The notes beneath the pieces were generated by a model. That model was not told the DNA's origin. It was given only the letters and a program-made list of their open reading frames with translations, and did not search any database. From contig NZ_KB899914.1 of assembly GCF_000378465.1 (NCBI RefSeq), positions 119,513 to 183,512 of the forward strand: DNA of 64,000 nt, in the 5' to 3' direction. Shown piece by piece: positions 46,160-55,463 of this stretch. This stretch comes from Elioraea tepidiphila DSM 17972. Its GTDB lineage: Bacteria > Pseudomonadota > Alphaproteobacteria > Acetobacterales > Acetobacteraceae. Positions within the stretch are counted from its first letter, which is position 1; the number at the start of each line of letters is the position of its first letter. The translations under genes were made by a program, and so were the position numbers.

Positions 46160-46231
46160 TACCCGGCTGCCAAAGGTTCGACCTTTGGCAGCCGGGTATC
46201 GCGCGTGGGGTTGGTGGGGCGGCCACGCGCG
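46158..46231. repeat. Hairpin repeat unit (CHAP-associated family), copy 1
   Basis: A perfect 20-bp inverted repeat (46158-46177 with 46181-46200, loop TCG) begins inside the CHAP stop codon. It is followed by a second hairpin with 9-bp arms, CGCGCGTGG (46200-46208) and CCACGCGCG (46223-46231). A near-identical unit, in the same orientation relative to its CHAP gene, is at 59832-59904. It resembles REP/BIME elements; it may also act as a terminator or mRNA 3' stabiliser. Confidence 0.8.
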
Positions 46232-46287
46232 AACGAAACCCTTCATACCGGCCGTTCGCAGGCGCGGCGCGACCCCGCCGCTTCCGC

Positions 46288-46728
46288 TCAGTGGATGCGG
46301 CGGGAGCGGGTCGCGACCGGCGCGCGCTGCGTCGGCTCCTCGCCGACCGGCCCCGCCTGGTGCAGCACCATCCGCCAGACCCCGTCCTCGAGCCGGAACG
46401 CGTTGGTGCAGGCCAGCAGCGCGCCGCCCACCCGCTCATGGCAGATGACGAAGGCCACCTCGCCGTGCAGCATCACCTCGGGATCCTCGCAGGTGATCTC
46501 GGGCGCCTCCGGATTGGACAGGATCGCGCTCCAGGCAGCGACGATCTCCTCGCGCGAGGTCATCGGGTTCCAGCCCGGATGGATGCAGGCGACCGGCCCC
46601 TCCTGCGACCACAGCGCCTCCATCGCCGCCGCGTCGCGCGCGTTGAACGCCTCGTAGAACGCCTGGTTGGCGCCCAGCACCGCGTCCTCCAGCAGCGCGG
46701 GCGGCGGCACTCCGGGCGGCAGCGTCAT
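46288..46728 (-). CDS. SnoaL/NTF2-like protein
   Basis: 146 aa cone-shaped NTF2/SnoaL-type protein: NQAFYEAFNARDAAAMEALWSQ, CIHPGWNPMTSREEIVAAWSAI, AFRLEDGVWRMVLHQAGP. Such DUF4440-like proteins are enzymes or ligand binders of diverse function. I start at ATG 46728; the longer frame upstream is Arg/Ser-rich and non-coding in character. Cytoplasmic. Confidence 0.85.
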   Translation of the reverse strand: MTLPPGVPPPALLEDAVLGANQAFYEAFNARDAAAMEALWSQEGPVACIHPGWNPMTSREEIVAAWSAILSNPEAPEITCEDPEVMLHGEVAFVICHERVGGALLACTNAFRLEDGVWRMVLHQAGPVGEEPTQRAPVATRSRRIH

Positions 46729-46856
46729 GGCCGCGTCGTTCCGCGCGCTGCGAGACCCCGGTGCCGCATGCGTCGTCTCCCGTTGACGTCCCGCGGCGGA
46801 GAGTAGCAAAGCGGCGGCGCCGGGCCAGAGCGCGCTCTCTGCGGCCGTCCTACCGG

Positions 46857-47930
46857 CTAGACGTTATCGCCGCGCAGCGCCTCGCACACCGCGTCCGTCA
46901 CCTCGCGCGTCGTCGCCTTGCCGCCCAGATCGGGCGTCAGGATGCCGGCCTCCGTCACCCGTTCAACCGCGCGCATCAGCCGTGCCGCCGCCGCACCCTC
47001 GCCCAGATGCTCGAGCATCTGCGCCCCGGTCCAGAACGTCGCGATCGGATTGGCGATCCCCTTCCCCGTGATGTCGAAGGCCGAACCATGGATCGGCTCG
47101 AACATCGACGGGAAACGTCGCTCAGGGTCGATGTTCGCGGTCGGTGCCACGCCGAGACTTCCCGCCAGCGCGGCCGCCAGATCCGACAGGATGTCGGCGT
47201 GCAGATTGGTCGCGACGATCGTGTCGAGACTCGCGGGCTTCAGCACCATCCGCGTCGTCATCGCATCGACCAGCATCTTGTCCCAGGTCACATCCGGGAA
47301 CTCGGCGGCCACCTCGGCCGCGATCTCGTCCCACATCACCATGCCGTGCCGCTGCGCGTTCGACTTCGTCACCACCGTCAGCTTCTTGCGCGGCCGCGAC
47401 TGCGCGAGCCGGAACGCATAGCGCATGATCCGCGTGACGCCGACACGGGTGAAGATCGCCACCTCGGTCGCGACCTCCTCGGGAAAGCCGCGATGTGCGC
47501 GACCGCCATGGCCCGCATACTCGCCCTCGGAGTTCTCGCGCACGATCACCCAGTCGAGATCGCCCGGACCGCAGTTCCGCAGCGGTGCGGTCAGCCCCTT
47601 CAGGATGCGCGTCGGGCGGACATTCGCGTACTGGTCGAAGCCCTGGCAGATCGGCAGCCGCAAGCCCCAGAGCGTCACATGGTCGGGCACGTCGGGCGCG
47701 CCAACCGCGCCGAAATAGATCGCATCGAACGCGCGCAGGCGATCGAGCCCGTCTGGCGGCATCAGCACGCCGTGGCGCTTGTAGTAGTCCGAGCCCCAGG
47801 GGAACTGCTCGACCTTCAGCCGGAACCCGCCGTCGCGCTGTTCCAGCGCGCGCAGGACTTCCAGGCCGGCGGCGATCACCTCGGGGCCGATGCCGTCGGC
47901 CGGAATCGCCGCGATCGCGTATTCGCGCAT
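46857..47930 (-). CDS. Tartrate/3-isopropylmalate-type beta-decarboxylating dehydrogenase
   Basis: 357 aa isocitrate/isopropylmalate dehydrogenase family enzyme, closest in look to tartrate dehydrogenase/decarboxylase (TtuC). It has IPADGIGPEVIAAGL at the N-terminus, VIVRENSEGEYAGHGG, the Lys/Asp metal-substrate sites in TKSNAQRHGMVMWDE and VDAMTTRMVLKP, and EPIHGSAFDITGKGIANP at the NAD site. ATG 47930 is set by GGAGGG nine bases upstream. It is downstream of the PEP-mutase-like gene (57 bp), a pairing that suggests catabolism of a hydroxy-dicarboxylate. Confidence 0.88.
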   Translation of the reverse strand: MREYAIAAIPADGIGPEVIAAGLEVLRALEQRDGGFRLKVEQFPWGSDYYKRHGVLMPPDGLDRLRAFDAIYFGAVGAPDVPDHVTLWGLRLPICQGFDQYANVRPTRILKGLTAPLRNCGPGDLDWVIVRENSEGEYAGHGGRAHRGFPEEVATEVAIFTRVGVTRIMRYAFRLAQSRPRKKLTVVTKSNAQRHGMVMWDEIAAEVAAEFPDVTWDKMLVDAMTTRMVLKPASLDTIVATNLHADILSDLAAALAGSLGVAPTANIDPERRFPSMFEPIHGSAFDITGKGIANPIATFWTGAQMLEHLGEGAAAARLMRAVERVTEAGILTPDLGGKATTREVTDAVCEALRGDNV

Positions 47931-47987
47931 CTCATTTCCCTCCAAGAAAACCGTGGGGGACGACGCTCGTCCCCCACACCCCCTGCA

Positions 47988-48869
47988 CTACTCCGCCCAG
48001 CGCGCGTCGAACGCCCACACGTCCGGGAAGCCCATCAGCTCGCCGAACGCGCGGAAGTCGTGCAGCGGCACCGGCAGGTCGAGCGTGGTCTCGCGCTCCG
48101 CCAGCGCCGCATAGCCGCGCCGCAACGCTTCGCCGGCGGCAAGGAAACCCGCCGCAGGGTGCAGCGCGATCGTCACGCCCAGCGTCCGCAAGCGATCGGG
48201 CGGCAGGATCGGCGTCTTGCCGCCCTCCACCAGGTTCAGCAACACGGGCTTCGACGTCACCTTGAGCGTCGCCGCGATCTCGTCCTCGCTCTCCGGCGCC
48301 TCCAGGAAGATCACGTCCGCGCCCGCGCGATCGAACGCCTCAGCCCGCCGCAACGCCTCGTCGAGCCCCAGCGGCGCCCGCGCATCGGTGCGCGCGACGA
48401 TCAGGAAATCGGCCGAGCTGCGGCTGTCGACCGCCACCTCGATGCGCCGCACCGCCTCCTTCAACGGCACCACGCGCTTGCCCGGCGTATGCCCGCACTT
48501 CTTCGGAAACTCCTGATCCTCGATCTGGATCGCCGCCACACCGGCCGCCTCGTAGCCACGCACGGTGTGGCGCATGTTCAGAAGCCCGCCATAGCCGGTG
48601 TCGCCGTCGGCGATCAGCGGCACCGAGATCCCCTGCGCGAACCGACCCGCGCGCTCGACCATCTCGGTGTAGGTCGCCAGCCCCGCATCCGGCAGGCCGA
48701 GCAGCGATGCCACCGTGCCGTAGCCCGTCATGTACAGAACGGGGAACCCGGCGCGATCCGCGAGCTTCGCCGAGATCATGTCGTAGATGCCCGGCACCAC
48801 GGTGAACTGCCTTGCACGCAGGCGCGCAGCCAGCGCCGCCCGGCGCGCGGCGAAATCGGTCATCCTCAT
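47988..48869 (-). CDS. Isocitrate lyase/PEP mutase superfamily enzyme
   Basis: 293 aa. It has the PEP-mutase/2-methylisocitrate lyase fold with [18 protein letters not shown], metal-site [10 protein letters not shown] and catalytic loop [15 protein letters not shown] (KKCGH is the lyase signature). Candidate activities are oxaloacetate decarboxylase, 2,3-dimethylmalate lyase or methylisocitrate lyase. The ATG at 48869 overlaps the J-domain gene stop (ATGA); ATG 48863 is an alternative. Confidence 0.88.
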   Translation of the reverse strand: MRMTDFAARRAALAARLRARQFTVVPGIYDMISAKLADRAGFPVLYMTGYGTVASLLGLPDAGLATYTEMVERAGRFAQGISVPLIADGDTGYGGLLNMRHTVRGYEAAGVAAIQIEDQEFPKKCGHTPGKRVVPLKEAVRRIEVAVDSRSSADFLIVARTDARAPLGLDEALRRAEAFDRAGADVIFLEAPESEDEIAATLKVTSKPVLLNLVEGGKTPILPPDRLRTLGVTIALHPAAGFLAAGEALRRGYAALAERETTLDLPVPLHDFRAFGELMGFPDVWAFDARWAE

Positions 48870-49597
48870 CCCCCCAGAAGCAGGTCACGGGCCTGGTTGA
48901 TCCGCGCGGCGAGCCAGTCCGACCCGCCGCGATCCGGATGCGCGGTGCGCATCAGCCGCCGATGCGCCTCGCGGATCTCCTCGTCCGTCGCGCCGGCGCG
49001 GAGCCCGAGGATCGCGTAGGCCTCCTCGCGCGTCATCGCGCCCGTCGTGCGCGTGCCCCCCTCGCGCGACGAGCCGCGCGCCTCGCCCGCCGCATCCTCG
49101 GCCGCATCGCGCCAGGTATCGCCGAACGCGCGGTCGAGCCACGCCTCCAGCAGCGGGACGCTCTCGGTATCGGTCGCCCGGCAGTCGAGCCAGAGCTCGA
49201 TCAGGTCCGGCAGGCCGAGCTCGGCGAGCTCGCGGCCGCGGAACACGCCCCGGAGCACCGTGCCGGACATCGTGCCGGTGTCGTGATCCAGCCGCATGCG
49301 CAAGGTCGCGGTCTCGACCTCGCTCGCCCGGCTCTCGCGCCGCCCGCCGGCGCCGAAGGTGCGCTTCGCCTTCCACTGGTTGATCCAGCGCATCAGCAGC
49401 GGGCCGAGCACCACCGCCAGGAAGAATGCCTGTCCGCCCTTGCCGGTGAACAGCAGGAACAGCGCGAGCCCGCCGCCGACGATGATCGCCGTCCATTTCA
49501 GCACCGTCTTGATCGTCTCGATCCGGGCATTGGCGAAGGCGCGCGCCGACCAGATCAGCAGCGCCACCGCCGCGATCCCGGCGAGGAACCAGAACAT
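48866..49597 (-). CDS. Membrane-anchored J-domain protein
   Basis: 243 aa. Two N-terminal transmembrane helices (about 3-20 and 33-52, plus a hydrophobic third around 55-69) are followed by a charged region. A C-terminal J domain ([23 protein letters not shown]) has the invariant HPD motif in RTAHPDRGG. It recruits and stimulates DnaK at the inner membrane, in the manner of DjlA/TimD-like proteins. It starts at the stop of the VWA gene (TGATG) and is coupled to the PEP-mutase-like gene. Confidence 0.88.
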   Translation of the reverse strand: MFWFLAGIAAVALLIWSARAFANARIETIKTVLKWTAIIVGGGLALFLLFTGKGGQAFFLAVVLGPLLMRWINQWKAKRTFGAGGRRESRASEVETATLRMRLDHDTGTMSGTVLRGVFRGRELAELGLPDLIELWLDCRATDTESVPLLEAWLDRAFGDTWRDAAEDAAGEARGSSREGGTRTTGAMTREEAYAILGLRAGATDEEIREAHRRLMRTAHPDRGGSDWLAARINQARDLLLGG

Positions 49598-50313
49598 CAG
49601 TGCCGTCCGGAGAGCTGGTGCGTCAACAGCGCCGCGGCCCCGCTCCGCTGCGGCGGCAGCCGCGACAGCGCCTCGCGCCCGCCTGCGGCATAGACGGCGA
49701 CGGCCGCGAGCAGGTCGCGCAGCGTGTCGGCCGAGGAGAGATCGAACGGCGCATAGGCGCCGCCCGAGAGCCGCGCGAGCTCGCGGAAGCAGCGCTCGGC
49801 GAAGGGATCGCCACCCTCGTGGAAGAAGAAGCCCGGGCAGTTCAGCATGCCGAGCTCACCCGCCCGGTGGGCGAGCACGTCCACGTTCTCCTCGACCGCA
49901 TCGCCGACGAACACCAGGGCGTTCACACGCTCCTTGCGCGTCTCGGCGATCGCGTGATCGAGCACCTTCTGGATCTGGGTCTGCCCGCCGAGGCAGGAGA
50001 CGGTGGTCATCCGCCGCGTGATCTCGTCCACGTCCGAGAGCCAGGGGGTGGCCATGAACTCGCCATAGCCGCGGTAGTAGGCCAGGCTCATGGAGAGGCC
50101 GCCGAGCGCGCGCGTGGCCTCGAACATGTGGCCGGTGAGGAAGCAGGCGCGATCCCAGGTCGGCTGGCGCGAGGCCGTGGCATCGACGGTGAACAGCAGC
50201 CGCCCGCGCCGCCCCGAGCCCGCCCGCACCGCCGGCATGGTCTGGACGCGCTTGAGGAACGCCGACACGGCGGCGCTGGTCGGCTTGTCGGTGAGGCGTC
50301 GGTCCCCGGTCAT
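49597..50313 (-). CDS. VWA-domain protein
   Basis: 238 aa von Willebrand factor A-like protein with the MIDAS sequence DATAS (Asp44, Thr46, Ser48) in [12 protein letters not shown] and a second strand [14 protein letters not shown]. No signal peptide or membrane anchor is seen, so it is cytoplasmic. It is the first gene of a tight operon with a membrane J-domain protein, and a shared assembly or chaperone task is plausible. No MoxR ATPase partner is seen nearby. Confidence 0.82.
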   Translation of the reverse strand: MTGDRRLTDKPTSAAVSAFLKRVQTMPAVRAGSGRRGRLLFTVDATASRQPTWDRACFLTGHMFEATRALGGLSMSLAYYRGYGEFMATPWLSDVDEITRRMTTVSCLGGQTQIQKVLDHAIAETRKERVNALVFVGDAVEENVDVLAHRAGELGMLNCPGFFFHEGGDPFAERCFRELARLSGGAYAPFDLSSADTLRDLLAAVAVYAAGGREALSRLPPQRSGAAALLTHQLSGRH

Positions 50314-50421
50314 CCGCCCTCTCAGATAGGCCGAGTGGGGCCGGCTGGAAAGCCGCGGCGGGCCCGCCCCGCTCTCAATCGCGCGGGAGAAACGGCGTGC
50401 GGCGGTGCAGCACCCTCCGCC

Positions 50422-52698
50422 CTACCCCGCCCGCTCCTGCGCCTCGCGCACCGCAAGCGCGGTGACGTTGAGAATGCCGCGCGCCGTCACCGTGGGGTTG
50501 AGGATGTGCACCGGCCGGTTCATGCCCAAGAGCAGCGGCCCGACCGGCAGCCCGTCCGCCCCGGCCTTAAGCAACTCGAAGGCGATGTTGGCGGCATCCA
50601 GGCTCGGCATGATCAGCAGGTTCGCCACCCCCTTCAGCCGCGAGCGCGGGAAGATCCTGAGCCGCACCGGCTCGATCAGCGCGGCGTCCGCGTGCATCTC
50701 GCCCTCGACCTCGAGCTCGGGATAGCGCGTGCGGATCAGCCCGAGCGCGGTCCGCATCTTCTTCGCCGAGGCCGAGCCGGAGGAGCCGAAATTGGAGTGG
50801 CTCACCAGCGCCACCTTCGGCTCGATCCCGAACCGCCGCACCTCCTCGGCCGCGAGCCCGGCGATCTCGGCGATCTGCTCGGCGGTCGGGTCCGGGTTCA
50901 CATGGGTATCCGCGACGAAGATCGGCCCGGCCGACAGGATCAGCCCCGACAGCGCCGAGACGCGCCCGACATCGGGGCGACGGCCGACGATGTCGCGCAC
51001 CCGCTCCCAGTGCCGCATCCAAGGGCCGATCGTGCCGCAGATCGCCGCGTCCGCATGGCCCGCCATCAGCAGCATGCAGGCGCCGACCGTCGGGCGCGTG
51101 CGGAGCTGCCGCTCGGCCGTGTCGGGCGGCACGCCCTTGCGCTCGACCAGGCGGTGATAGGCCTCGCACATCGGCCCGAACACGTCATCCGCGCCGGGAT
51201 CGCGGATCGTCAGCCCCTCGCCCTCGCGCAGCCGCAGCCCCAACGCGGCGATCCGCGCGGTGATCGCCTCGCGCCGCCCCACCACGATCGGCTGCGCGAT
51301 CCCCTCGTCGAGCGCGATCTGGGCCGCGCGCAGCACCCGGTCGTCCTCGCCCTCGGCGTAGACCACGCGCATCGGCCGTTGCGCGGCCGAGGCGAAGACC
51401 GGGCGCATGAGCTGGCCCGAGCGGTAGGCGAAGCCCGCGAGCCGCGCCTGATAGGCCGCGAAATCCTCGATCGGACGGGTCGCGACGCCGCTCTCGATCG
51501 CCGCCTTCGCGACCGCCGGGGCGATGCGCAGGATCAGCCGGGGGTCGAACGGCTTGGGGATGATCGTCTCGGGGCCGAACCCGGGCGCGTGCCCGCCATA
51601 GGCGGCGGCGACCACGTCGGAGGCCTCCTCGCGCGCCAGCGCGGCGATCGCCTCGACCGCGGCGATCTTCATCGCCTCGTTGATCGTGGTGGCCCCCACA
51701 TCGAGCGCACCGCGGAAGATGAACGGGAAGCAGAGAACGTTGTTGACCTGGTTCGGGTAGTCGCTGCGCCCGGTGCAGATGATCGCATCGGGCCGCACGG
51801 CCTTGGCGAGCTCCGGCATGATCTCGGGCTCGGGATTGGCGAGCGCCAGGATCAGCGGCTTCTCCGCCATGGTCGCGAGCCACTCGGGCTTCAGCACGCG
51901 CGGCGCCGAGAGACCGAGGAAGATGTCGGCGCCGGGCAGCACCTCGGCGAGCGTGCGCGCTTCGGTCGGCCGCGCCCATTTCTCCTTCCACGGGTCCATC
52001 AGCTCCGTGCGGCCCGCGAACACCACGCCCTTGATGTCGGTGACGGTGACGTTCTCCGGCCGGAGCCCCATCGCGACCAGCAGGTCGAGGCAGGCGAGCG
52101 CGGCCGCCCCCGCGCCGGAGGTGACGAGGCGTGCCTCCTCGATCCGCTTGCCCTGGAGCATCAGCCCGTTGCGGATCGCGGAGGCGACGATGATCGCGGT
52201 GCCGTGCTGGTCATCGTGGAACACCGGGATCTTCATGCGGCGGCGCAGTTCCGCCTCGATCACGAAGCATTCCGGTGCCTTGATGTCCTCGAGATTGATC
52301 CCGCCGAAAGTGGGTTCGAGGGCGGCGACCACGTCGCAGAACCGCTCGGGGTCGAGCGCATCGACCTCCAGGTCGAACACGTCGATGCCGGCGAACTTCT
52401 TGAACAGCACCGCCTTGCCCTCCATCACCGGCTTGCCGGCGAGCGGGCCGATCGCGCCGAGCCCGAGCACGGCGGTGCCGTTGGAGATCACGGCGACCAG
52501 GTTGCCGCGGGCGGTGTAGTCGAAGGCGGTGGCCGGGTCGGCGACGATCGCCTCGCAGGCGACCGCGACCCCTGGCGAGTACGCAAGCGCGAGATCATGG
52601 TTGGAGGCGAGCCGTTTGGTCGGCTCGACGCTGAGCTTTCCGGGTCTCGGCAGGCGGTGGTAGTCGAGTGCCGCCTTGCGGAAATCCTCGCGGTTCAT
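50422..52698 (-). CDS. maeB: NADP-dependent malic enzyme (malic + phosphotransacetylase-like domain)
   Basis: 758 aa MaeB-type enzyme: malate to pyruvate + CO2. N-terminal malic domain ([23 protein letters not shown](P)-binding [30 protein letters not shown]) to about residue 420. The C-terminal half resembles phosphotransacetylase ([17 protein letters not shown]) and acts as a regulatory module in known MaeB proteins. Complete at the usual 750-770 aa. Divergent from the PEP-CTERM gene and its sigma-54 promoter region. Confidence 0.94.
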   Translation of the reverse strand: MNREDFRKAALDYHRLPRPGKLSVEPTKRLASNHDLALAYSPGVAVACEAIVADPATAFDYTARGNLVAVISNGTAVLGLGAIGPLAGKPVMEGKAVLFKKFAGIDVFDLEVDALDPERFCDVVAALEPTFGGINLEDIKAPECFVIEAELRRRMKIPVFHDDQHGTAIIVASAIRNGLMLQGKRIEEARLVTSGAGAAALACLDLLVAMGLRPENVTVTDIKGVVFAGRTELMDPWKEKWARPTEARTLAEVLPGADIFLGLSAPRVLKPEWLATMAEKPLILALANPEPEIMPELAKAVRPDAIICTGRSDYPNQVNNVLCFPFIFRGALDVGATTINEAMKIAAVEAIAALAREEASDVVAAAYGGHAPGFGPETIIPKPFDPRLILRIAPAVAKAAIESGVATRPIEDFAAYQARLAGFAYRSGQLMRPVFASAAQRPMRVVYAEGEDDRVLRAAQIALDEGIAQPIVVGRREAITARIAALGLRLREGEGLTIRDPGADDVFGPMCEAYHRLVERKGVPPDTAERQLRTRPTVGACMLLMAGHADAAICGTIGPWMRHWERVRDIVGRRPDVGRVSALSGLILSAGPIFVADTHVNPDPTAEQIAEIAGLAAEEVRRFGIEPKVALVSHSNFGSSGSASAKKMRTALGLIRTRYPELEVEGEMHADAALIEPVRLRIFPRSRLKGVANLLIMPSLDAANIAFELLKAGADGLPVGPLLLGMNRPVHILNPTVTARGILNVTALAVREAQERAG

Positions 52699-52800
52699 GC
52701 GCGCCCTCCCGTGTCCGTCACCGAGGGGATAGCGCGCTCCGGGCGCATCGGCGACCCCCGAACCGGATGGGCACCTGTGAGCCCCGCTCCCTGCCCATGC

Positions 52801-52817
52801 TGTCGGAATTCTTTACA
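52801..52817 (+). promoter_or_regulatory. Enhancer-like element TGTCGG-N4-CTTTACA, copy 1
   Basis: TGTCGGAATTCTTTACA lies exactly 63 bp before the sigma-54-like -24 element of the downstream PEP-CTERM gene. It matches the element at 61560-61576 (minus strand, also 63 bp from its promoter) at 14 of 17 positions. It contains a TGT-N11-ACA dyad. The likely ligand is a sigma-54 activator such as PrsR. Confidence 0.7.
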
Positions 52818-52880
52818 GGCGGGCGAGGCCGTCTCGATCGCGCGACGAAATATGTTTGCCGTGCAATGTGTTGGTCGAAG

Positions 52881-52896
52881 TGGTGCGCGTCTTGCA
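52881..52896 (+). promoter_or_regulatory. Sigma-54 (-24/-12) promoter of PEP-CTERM gene
   Basis: TGGTGCGCGTCTTGCA fits the RpoN consensus TGGYRC-N5-TTGCW, with the GG and GC doublets in exact register. The predicted transcription start is about 12 bases after the GC, near 52907, giving a leader of about 70 nt. Confidence 0.72.
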
Positions 52897-52978
52897 TGGC
52901 TCAACCGCGTCCCGCATGCCCCTTGCGCGGGCAGGGCGCCACCTGGACCACTGGAACGGATCGCACGGGAGATTGCGC

Positions 52979-53830
52979 ATGAGACTCCACGCAGGGATCG
53001 CGGCCGCAGCGCTCTGGTTGGCCACCTCCGGCGTCGCCGGCGCGGCGACGATCGTGACGGCCAACAACCCGGCGCCGGGGGATTCCTTCACGAATGCCGG
53101 GCCGACCAACCAGGGCCAGGCGATCGGCACCTCGGGCTGGTACTACAACAACGTGCGCAACGGCGGCACCGTCGGCATCAACACGACCCTGCCGCGCAAC
53201 GGCAACGGGTCGGCCTGGTTCCAGAACCTCGACGGCGCCGACAAGGCGGACATCGAGTTCCTGCCGAACGCGGCCAACATCGCCGGCAATTTCGTCTCGG
53301 TCGGCTCGCTCGGCGCGTTCTCGGCGCTCTCGACCTTCGGCTACGAGTGGTATCGCGACGGGACGAGCACCAACCCGGCGGTGCAGCATCCGGCGCTGCG
53401 CGTGCTGCTCGATCTGGACGGCAACCTGCTGACCAACGATCGCGCCGGGCTGGTGTTCGAGCGCGCCTACAACAGCCTGCCGACGCTGACCGATCAGTGG
53501 GTCGCGGACACGATCGGCGCCAGCACCAATCTGTGGTCGTTCGGCGCGCTCGGCTTTGCGACCGGCGGCTACGGGGTGACGCTCGCGCAGTGGCAGGCGC
53601 AGTTGGCGACGGCATTCCCAAATGCGGTGATCGTCGGCTTCTCGGCCGGGGTCGGGTCGGGCTGGAACGGCGTGTTCACCGGCGCGGTGGACAGCATCAC
53701 TTGGACGATCGGCGGCCAGACCTCGAGCTTCAACTTCGAGGTCACGGGCGTTCCGGTGCCGGAGCCCGCCGCCCTGGCGCTGTTCGGGCTCGCTCTCGCT
53801 GGTCTCGCCGCGGCGCGCCGACGCGCCTGA
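52979..53830 (+). CDS. PEP-CTERM sorted extracellular protein
   Basis: 283 aa. A signal peptide (residues 1-22) and a beta-rich, Asn/Gly-rich body precede a classical PEP-CTERM signal: VPEPAALALFGLALAGLAAAR then RRA. Exosortase removes the C-terminal helix and attaches or releases the protein at the cell surface, usually in exopolysaccharide/floc-forming bacteria. Exosortase is not in this window. Expression is predicted to depend on sigma-54 through the site upstream. A strong terminator follows. Confidence 0.88.
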   Translation: MRLHAGIAAAALWLATSGVAGAATIVTANNPAPGDSFTNAGPTNQGQAIGTSGWYYNNVRNGGTVGINTTLPRNGNGSAWFQNLDGADKADIEFLPNAANIAGNFVSVGSLGAFSALSTFGYEWYRDGTSTNPAVQHPALRVLLDLDGNLLTNDRAGLVFERAYNSLPTLTDQWVADTIGASTNLWSFGALGFATGGYGVTLAQWQAQLATAFPNAVIVGFSAGVGSGWNGVFTGAVDSITWTIGGQTSSFNFEVTGVPVPEPAALALFGLALAGLAAARRRA

Positions 53831-53856
53831 GCCGATCCGCCTCACGGCGATGCGGG

Positions 53857-53882
53857 AAGGGCGGGGAAACCCCCGCCCTTTT
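53857..53882 (+). terminator. Intrinsic terminator after PEP-CTERM gene
   Basis: Perfect 10-bp stem (53857-53866 with 53871-53880) with loop AAAC. The 3' arm ends in TT and runs into a short U-tract (53879-53882). Confidence 0.85.
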
Positions 53883-53926
53883 CGCGTGCGCCCACGGCCG
53901 CTAGATCACGTCCATCATGCAGCGGC

Positions 53927-54013
53927 TGGTGCGGTCGAGAAGACTCGAACTTCCACGGGGTTTCCCCCACAAGCACCTCAAGCTTGCGCGTCTACCAGTT
54001 CCGCCACGACCGC
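53927..54013 (-). tRNA. tRNA-Leu (GAG)
   Basis: 87-nt tRNA including an encoded CCA (53927-53929). Acceptor stem GCGGTCG pairs with CGACCGC. The long variable arm typical of Leu tRNA is present. The anticodon loop reads U-GAG-G, giving anticodon GAG for CUU/CUC codons. Class II layout and TTCGAGTC T-arm are clear. Located between the terminator of the PEP-CTERM gene and lipB. Confidence 0.95.
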
Positions 54014-54042
54014 GCGGCCAGCCGAGGCCGGGGGTATAGCGG

Positions 54043-54711
54043 ATGGACCTCGCACCCGCAACGCCGCCCAGCGCACTGGAATGGCGCATCGCCGAGGGGC
54101 TGACGCCGTACCCGGAGGCGGTCGCGGCGATGGAAGCGCGGGTCGCGGCGATCCATGCCGGCAGCGAGCCCGAATGCGTCTGGCTGGTCGAGCATCCGCC
54201 GCTCTACACCGCCGGCACCTCGGCGCGCGCGGAGGATCTGTTCAACCCGTTCGGCTTCCCGACCTTCCGGGCCGGGCGCGGCGGGCAATGGACCTATCAC
54301 GGGCCCGGCCAGCGGGTGGGCTACGTGATGCTCGACCTGCGCCGGCGCGGCCCGGACGTGCGCGCCTATGTGCACGGGCTGGAGGCTTGGCTGATCGCGG
54401 CGCTGGATCGGCTCGGCGTGCGGGCGGAGACGCGCGCGGACCGGATCGGGCTCTGGGTGGCGGACCGGCGCGCCGGCACCGAGGCGAAGATCGGCGCGAT
54501 CGGCGTGCGGGTGACGCGCTGGATCACCTGGCACGGCTTCGCGCTGAACGTCGAGCCGGAGCTCGGCCATTTCGCCGGCATCGTGCCCTGCGGCGTGCGC
54601 GAGCACGGCGTCACGAGCCTCGCCGCCCTCGGCATCACCGCGTCGATGGCGGAGGTGGACGCGGCGCTGATGGCAAGCTTCGGCGAGGTGTTCGGTCAGC
54701 ATCGCCGGTAA
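54043..54711 (+). CDS. lipB: Lipoyl(octanoyl) transferase
   Basis: 222 aa LipB, moving octanoyl from ACP to lipoyl domains in lipoate synthesis. It contains [12 protein letters not shown], the catalytic Lys149 in [11 protein letters not shown] and the catalytic Cys183 in [13 protein letters not shown]. It is full length. The gene is transcribed away from tRNA-Leu. lipA is not in the window. Confidence 0.95.
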   Translation: MDLAPATPPSALEWRIAEGLTPYPEAVAAMEARVAAIHAGSEPECVWLVEHPPLYTAGTSARAEDLFNPFGFPTFRAGRGGQWTYHGPGQRVGYVMLDLRRRGPDVRAYVHGLEAWLIAALDRLGVRAETRADRIGLWVADRRAGTEAKIGAIGVRVTRWITWHGFALNVEPELGHFAGIVPCGVREHGVTSLAALGITASMAEVDAALMASFGEVFGQHRR

Positions 54712-54825
54712 TCCGGCGCGCCCACGACCGGGTTCGGGCGAGCGTTTCGGCGCGCGGCAAACGCAGCTGACGTCTCGGGCCGGGCCGGCCGGCCCGGCCC
54801 GAGGGGCGATGGGCGAGGACGTCGA

Positions 54826-55398
54826 ATGAGCATCGCAACGGATATTCTCGGTCGGCTGCGGGCCGGCTTCTCCCTGGCCGTACCGGCGCCGGCCGCGGTG
54901 CGGGCGGAGATCCGAGACGGCATCCTGGTGCATCTGTCCGGAACGGCGCTTCAACGCTACTACGTGGTCTCGAGACTGCGCGCCCGCCATGGCTTCGCGA
55001 ACTGCGTCGTCAACCTGACTGGCGACACTGGTCCGAAAGACGGCTGGCTGTTCGGCTATACGCTCTCCGACCTGTTCGCGAAGACCGTGCGCGACCATCG
55101 GATCGTGGACTTCAGACCATTCCAGGGCGCAGCCAGCGGACGGATGGTCGATTTCGTCTATTTCTTTCTCGGCGAACCGGAGCGCTGGCAGCGAGAGGCG
55201 CAATCTCTTGGCTCCAAGGGGCTCCCATGTACGATCCGTGTCCGTGGGGTCGACGTGCTCTCGGACCCGGAACGAGAGCTCTTTTGGCGCCGCGGTCTGT
55301 TCTGGGAGGGCGATCGAGCCGTGATCGTCAAGGGCGGTTATCGCGGTCCGGCTCAGATTGACCGATTCGCCGATGATCTCGCAGTGCCATGGAGCTGA
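54826..55398 (+). CDS. Hypothetical protein
   Basis: 190 aa, soluble, no recognised domain. Compact and mixed alpha/beta in look (GILVHLSGTALQRYYVVSRLRARHG split over 20+ residues; FVYFFLGEPERW; RVRGVDVLSDPERELFW). It is somewhat less GC-rich than its neighbours. It follows lipB by 114 bp and precedes the acetamidase gene by 65 bp, in the same direction. Confidence 0.7.
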   Translation: MSIATDILGRLRAGFSLAVPAPAAVRAEIRDGILVHLSGTALQRYYVVSRLRARHGFANCVVNLTGDTGPKDGWLFGYTLSDLFAKTVRDHRIVDFRPFQGAASGRMVDFVYFFLGEPERWQREAQSLGSKGLPCTIRVRGVDVLSDPERELFWRRGLFWEGDRAVIVKGGYRGPAQIDRFADDLAVPWS

Positions 55399-55463
55399 TG
55401 GCAGCGCATTGACGCGCGGCACCCCCGCTGCTGCGATGCATCCCCCGCCGCCGGAGTCCCCCC

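Noticed and set aside
49600..53904. A 1434-codon open frame on the + strand across the VWA and maeB genes
   Set aside because: It is antisense to VWA and maeB, then runs in another frame through the PEP-CTERM gene. It is rich in Arg/His/Ala/Pro with no domain, the usual artefact of very GC-rich DNA.
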